Source: Gibbula magus | Taxonomy: Eukaryota; Mollusca; Gastropoda; Trochida; Trochidae | DNA: 64,000 nucleotides | Assembly: GCA_936450465.1 (NCBI GenBank) | Contig: OW388293.1 | Location: forward strand, 32,431,860 to 32,495,859 | Direction of reading: 5' to 3' | In this document: positions 59,388-64,000 of the stretch, piece after piece | Layout: the number at the start of each line of letters is the position of its first letter | Position numbering within the stretch: position 1 is the stretch's first letter | The notes under the pieces: model-generated | The model's database searches: none | Seen by the model: only the letters and a program-made list of their open reading frames with translations | What the model was told of the DNA's origin: nothing | Made by a program: the position numbers and the translations under genes

Positions 59388-59779
59388 TGATGTAAGGGTA
59401 TTGGTTAGCAGGTCCTCAATGGCTATCCACTAAATAGGTACCCTGAAATAATGAAAGTCAAATTGATACTTAAACTGTTATTTTCACTTCTTAAATGGGA
59501 TGTACAGTATAGTAATAAAAACTACCATATGGTAAACGAGACGTTTACTCCCACTTAATTCGCCAATTCACTTTTACGGAAGAGATTCGATTGGATTACC
59601 CGAAAGAGTTACGAGAAAATGGATAAGGGTTAGTTGAGTGTTTGTTCGTGTGCACGTAAGACAATAACAAAAATTTATGTCATTTAATTTCGAGATGAAA
59701 ATTATTATTTCGAATTTCGAGAGTGAAAATTATTATTTTAAATAAAAGTCAAATTAATGAAGATCTTCCAATGCATAGT

Positions 59780-60097
59780 GGGACCGGGATGGCGCAGTGA
59801 TTAGCGTTTGCGGCTTCGGATCGAGAGGTCCAGAGTTCGAATCCTGCCAAGGGTTCGGCAACTTTGTCCTGTGGTGGACAACTGTTCCAGTGACGTTTGG
59901 GTGCAATGGGTGCAATGCTAAACTGAATTTCAGCACAGTACTACCCATGGTTCGCCAGGTCATCGCAATGCATAGCCTGACTATGGCGTTGCGGGCTTTT
60001 TCACTGCAATTATACTAGAATGCAGCCGCGATTAATGTGTAATACTCTTGAAAGCGGCGTTAAACCTCAATTAACTCACCTCACCTCACCCACAGGT
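59780..60097 (+). mobile_element. tRNA-derived SINE with 10-bp TSD
   Basis: Direct repeats 'aatgcatagt' at 59770-59779 and 60098-60107 flank 318 bp. The head has box A ('tggcgcagtgattagcg') and box B ('gagttcgaatcc', 59833-59844). The tail contains 'gcggcgttaaacctcaatta' and a (CTCAC)n end. It lies upstream of the second dispanin gene, within 400 bp of its ATG. Confidence 0.9.
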
Positions 60098-60345
60098 AAT
60101 GCATAGTTTACCCAACTGTACAGTTTATAGTGTAACAATACACAAGGCAATGACAGTGTTGGGGGTAAATATAACCTTGACAACGCATATTACACTGCAA
60201 CCAGTAGGTTTAAGGGTGCACCAATTCAGGGAATATGTAATCAGAAAATAAAACTCTTTAAGTCTCTATCCAACAAGACGTATATTCTGAAAACGTGGGC
60301 CTCCTTTTATTAAACCCCCGACTTGAAAAGGTCGGGGTTATATAG

Positions 60346-62248
60346 TTATACCATAAGCCCCGTTTACATGTACCGTTTGGCCCCGGGGGCAAAATACCCC
60401 AAGGGGCAAATTTGCCTCCAGGAGGCAAATTTCGTCATGTAAACGGTACACACAGTGGGTAAATAGTTGCCCCCTGGGGGGTATTGAAGCAAAATTTGAT
60501 CCACCTAACTAGGTAGGGCAAATCTGTTACCCCCGGGGGTATATCATCAAACGTGTCATGTAAACGCTCTTTTCACATTTTCAAGGGGGAAAATCAAGTC
60601 AAAATATGCGAACACAGAACTCTGCACCTGCACTAATACACAAGTACATGAGTACATGACACTTTATATACCTAAGGGATAGATCATTTGTAATTTCCAG
60701 CACCTTGTTGGATACTATTTTTCTTATCCAAGATAGTTTTCATGTGTATAAATTGAAAAACAAGAGTCAAATTCACAATCCTAGCTTAGACTCATTTTAC
60801 TCATGGTGCCCGGGTGCAGATAGTGCTCTACTTATGTCCCCTTTTGACCGATCAGGATACATTCTTTTTGGTCGAGGACCTGTCAAGACCTGGAGTAAGT
60901 GTAGGCGTTCGCATCGCTCCCAAGAATAGCTGTAAAACTACTTGACCAATCGTAATGCCTCCCCATGTCATATAGATGTGTCCTATCGCTATTTCAAATT
61001 GAATTTGTTTCTGTTTCCTTGGAAACAATTTGGACTTTGTCTTTTTGAAGGCTACGGTTTGTTTCCGGAATATAACTCTAAAACTATCTGACCAATCGTT
61101 AACAAATTGTGTATCCTGCATCTCCATACCACCTTCAAAATAAATGTGCTGCTTGTCAATTCTATTTCTTTCTGTTTCCGTGGCAATAAGTTTGAATTTA
61201 GTCTTTTCGAATGGTAGGGTTTGTGCTCAATACATAACTTTTAAGATTGAATTATTTTGCTTTTGAATTAGAGGAAGGGGAGACATCTTTTTGTACGAGT
61301 AAACCGCTTTGTAGGTACTCTCCATATTCACTACAATATATTCAATAATAATTTCTGACAAATATATAGCTTGTTTTTATGGTAAATATTGTCGCAGAAT
61401 AAGAATATATTAATACGAGTAATCACTCAGTTTGCAGCAATTTCAGCTTGATTCTTTCGCTGCTGAGCTGTGGCAGTTTGTAAGCTCTTGGCCATGAAAT
61501 ATGAGTTCTGTGTCTTTCCGAAACCTGTATATTTGTAGTAAACTATCAACTTATATATCATATTGAACTGTAATACATATCTGAAATTTGAGAGTTTGTA
61601 ATGGGAAATAGATTCCTTATAATTTGCAGTAAGTTTATTGGTCACAGTACCATATTACTTTGAATAAACAACCCCATAGGATATGCAGATATCTCAACTT
61701 CTAGGCTGAAATGAAACATCAGTTGTTTTCACATACAATTGTGTGTGTAACCAAATGCACATTTTTTACATAAGCTTTTAGCACTCTGAAGCTATCTGTT
61801 TTTGTGAAGAAGTTGATAATGCAAATGTTTGACGGACGGACACCGGATGTCATGCAATGTTGTGCCATAATAACATTGGTTTTTTTCTGGCCTGATGACC
61901 TTAAATCTGACCACCATTTTCAGAAAAAGAGCTTTTTTCCGAAAATCTAATTTTAGAAATAATTTGCAAGATTACCCCCAGCGCTCTTAACTGCTTTGTA
62001 GAGGTGACCATGATACCATAGAATTGTTATCATGGTAATTCTTGGCGGGATGATAGCACAAAAAAGTCAAAGTGACTCCTCAGTATTTAGAAAGGTTTGA
62101 TAATGATAAATACCACTGTATTTACCCCCCCCCCCCATGTCTTAAAACCCATGTAAACGCAAATTGATTTGCCCTTTGCCTCTGGGGGTAAATTAGCCCC
62201 CGAGGGTATTTTGCCCCTGGGGGCAAACAGATGTCATGTAAACGCAGC
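60346..62248. mobile_element. TIR element of about 1.9 kb, CGTTTACATG and GGGGGCAAA ends
   Basis: The left end ('gccccgtttacatgtaccgt', 'ggccccgggggcaaaatacc') is inverted at the right end ('tattttgcccctgggggcaa', 'atgtcatgtaaacgcagc'). 'tatag' occurs on both sides (60341-60345, 62249-62253). Sub-terminal runs such as 'ggggcaaatttgcctcc' are themselves palindromic. No transposase was recognised inside. Confidence 0.6.
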
Positions 62249-62289
62249 TATAGATTCCGTCCGTCCTTCCATCCGTCCGTCCGAAGACA

Positions 62290-62720
62290 ATTTTGCCCGA
62301 TCGATAACAGAAAAACTATTCATCTCATCCTTTTCAAATTTGGTACATATCTTCTTCACCACTAGGAGAGGTGCAGTGCGAAATTAAAAACCGCATTGGC
62401 TATTTTTAGCGAAATTTTTAACTTAGTCAAATTCTGAGCATTTTTTGTCCGACCGATAACAGAAAAACCATTCATCCCATCATTTTTAAAATTGGCACAT
62501 GTCTTCTTCACCACTAGGAGAGGTGCAGTGCGAAATTTAAACCGAATTGGTGAATGTTTTAATTTTTGTCGAATTCCTGTATTAGTCATATTCTGATCAT
62601 TTTTGGTCCGATCTATTACAGAAAAACTATTCATCTGATCCTTTTCAAATTTGGCACATGTATTCTTCACCCCTAGGAGAGGTGCGTTGCAAAATGTAAC
62701 ACGATTTGGTGATATTTTTC
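62290..62720. repeat. Tandem repeat, unit about 155 bp, 3 copies
   Basis: 'cgataacagaaaaactattc', 'catccttttcaaatttggta' and 'cttcaccactaggagaggtg' recur at about 62296, 62451 and 62606. It is followed by 'ttttggcgatttttggcgat'. Confidence 0.8.
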
Positions 62721-64000
62721 ATTTTTGGCGATTTTTGGCGATTTTTTTACTAGAATGAATGAAGCTACTTCTGTGTTGTGGTTTGTTAACTTTATCATTT
62801 TCTTTTTTATGTAATTTTCAGAAAAAGCTACTTCTTTGTTCTTGTTGATTTAACTATTTCATATTTGCACTGTTGTAATTTGGAAAAAGTTAAATTTTCT
62901 TTCCTTTCAGCCATTAACTGCTGTATATCCCTCACTGTGCTTACGGGGATGTGCTTCCATGTACCTGTTTCAAGTCACTCGAATGAATCATTATGATGGA
63001 TTAATTTCCAAAATAAAGTTGAAATCAGTGGTAATGACAGTAGTGTATTTTGTTACCCCTACCTTTTCAGGTTACTATTATTCCTACTTTTACTTAAACC
63101 ATATTTTTTACATGAAGAGACTTGTCCTACCCTTTACACAAACACTTAAATCTTAGCAATTACATTTCACAGCTTATCAGTGAGCCACGGTCACTTTAAT
63201 TCTTTGCTTGTTCATTACTCAATACTGGAAAGAAGTTCAAACAGGTTCAATAGGTGCCTTGAATATCCAACAGGTTAATCATTTGCAAATAATGGAATTT
63301 AAAGTTCCACATATAACCAGTACAAAAAAACCCAAAAAAACAACATGTGTAGGCTTATAGATATCATCCAAGTCAGAGACGGTTCGATCGACGTTAACAG
63401 CGTGTCTCCAGCGCTGGGAACCTTGTCTGATATTCTGAAATAAGTAACGACAAATAGTTGGGCCTAACTAGATACAGGCCTATAAATAATTCAGCAGAGT
63501 CTAGGGGGCACTATACTCACTAGCTCTATCCCAAACGACCTTCTCTTACGTAGGCCTGCCTACATGTACTCAAGCCGATCTGATGTGGTACAAAACATAT
63601 TGATGCACGATGAAAGCTATATTATAATAGCCCTATAGATCCACAACATTTTCAAGCCGGTATTTTCAATTTGTTACTCATTCACTGTCACGTTGGTTGT
63701 GGTTCACATCAGTGAAGTTGAAGCTATCAATAAAAAAAACAGTTATGTAATGTAACCTACTATATAGAGCAAATCACATCAGTACTAAGAATCTACTGCT
63801 ATACTAGCTACGTAGAGTAAATAATGAGAGGAGGGCCATAGAGGCAAGACTGAGAGGCGACCACAAACAGTAGCATGTTTAGATAGTCTAGAAGGCCTAT
63901 ACCCGAATGTTTGGCTAAAATGTTCACAGGCCTACCTGTCGGTCCGGATTGTATTGACTTGTGCTCCAAATCGCTTTCAGTCTCGAGTTATGAATTTCCT
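62721..64000. other. No gene recognised
   Basis: AT-rich DNA without a defensible open frame or splice-supported exon. The 65-codon frame at 62959-63156 has no recognised domain. Confidence 0.5.

Larger units (their letters stand above)
60318..62720. repeat. Dispersed repeat block split by a TIR element
   Basis: A block starting 'ccccgacttgaaaaggtcgg' is interrupted at about 60345 and resumes at about 62249 with 'tagattccgtccgtccttcc'. The resumed part passes into a three-copy tandem array. It is noncoding; a gtccgt run plus array is the same design as 2990-4390 and 37370-37770. Confidence 0.65.

Overview
The window looks like nuclear DNA of an animal, most likely a mollusc and plausibly a gastropod. 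The genes have many introns with GT-AG borders, long AT-rich introns and intergenic DNA, and metazoan-specific products (an LDLRAP1/ARH adaptor, FAAP100, IFITM-like dispanins). It also carries tRNA-derived SINEs whose 3' part ends in a GCGTTAAAC-(CTCAC)n type tail, which I associate with gastropod genomes. The species call is an inference.

Layout. 1-10.9 kb: no gene; dispersed repeats, a Mutator-like element with a 10-bp target duplication, and a long palindrome. 10.9-18.2 kb, + strand: a nine-exon LDLRAP1 (ARH) endocytic adaptor of 303 aa, with a hAT-type MITE and a Penelope arm in its introns. 18.2-23.4 kb: noncoding, with a 193-bp palindromic Penelope insertion. 23.4-25.8 kb, - strand: a two-exon gene for a 697-aa protein with a disordered N-terminus, a protein-kinase domain with a VND catalytic motif, and a C-terminal membrane anchor. 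27.9-38.1 kb, + strand: a seven-exon FAAP100 (Fanconi anemia core complex) of about 868 aa. Its exon 6 is copied, with intron flanks, 3.6 kb downstream. 41.7-48.3 kb, + strand: a four-exon gene for a 145-aa stand-alone protein resembling the dynein heavy-chain stalk region; its last intron holds a 2.7-kb Penelope-like element with inverted arms, hammerhead-ribozyme-like motifs and a 13-bp target duplication. 49.1-49.8 kb: 3' end of a non-LTR retrotransposon. 51.5-59.4 kb, - strand: two close dispanin (CD225/IFITM-like) paralogs and a truncated third copy, separated by a 65-bp satellite, a MITE and palindromes. 59.8-64 kb: a SINE with 10-bp target duplications, a terminal-inverted-repeat element and a 155-bp tandem repeat; no gene.

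The host genes do not form an obvious pathway: endocytosis, a membrane-anchored kinase, DNA crosslink repair, a dynein-like fragment and small membrane proteins. The kinase and FAAP100 genes are divergent, with about 2 kb between their starts. Exon structures were built by hand from splice signals, reading phase and family similarity recalled from memory; no alignment or transcript evidence was available.
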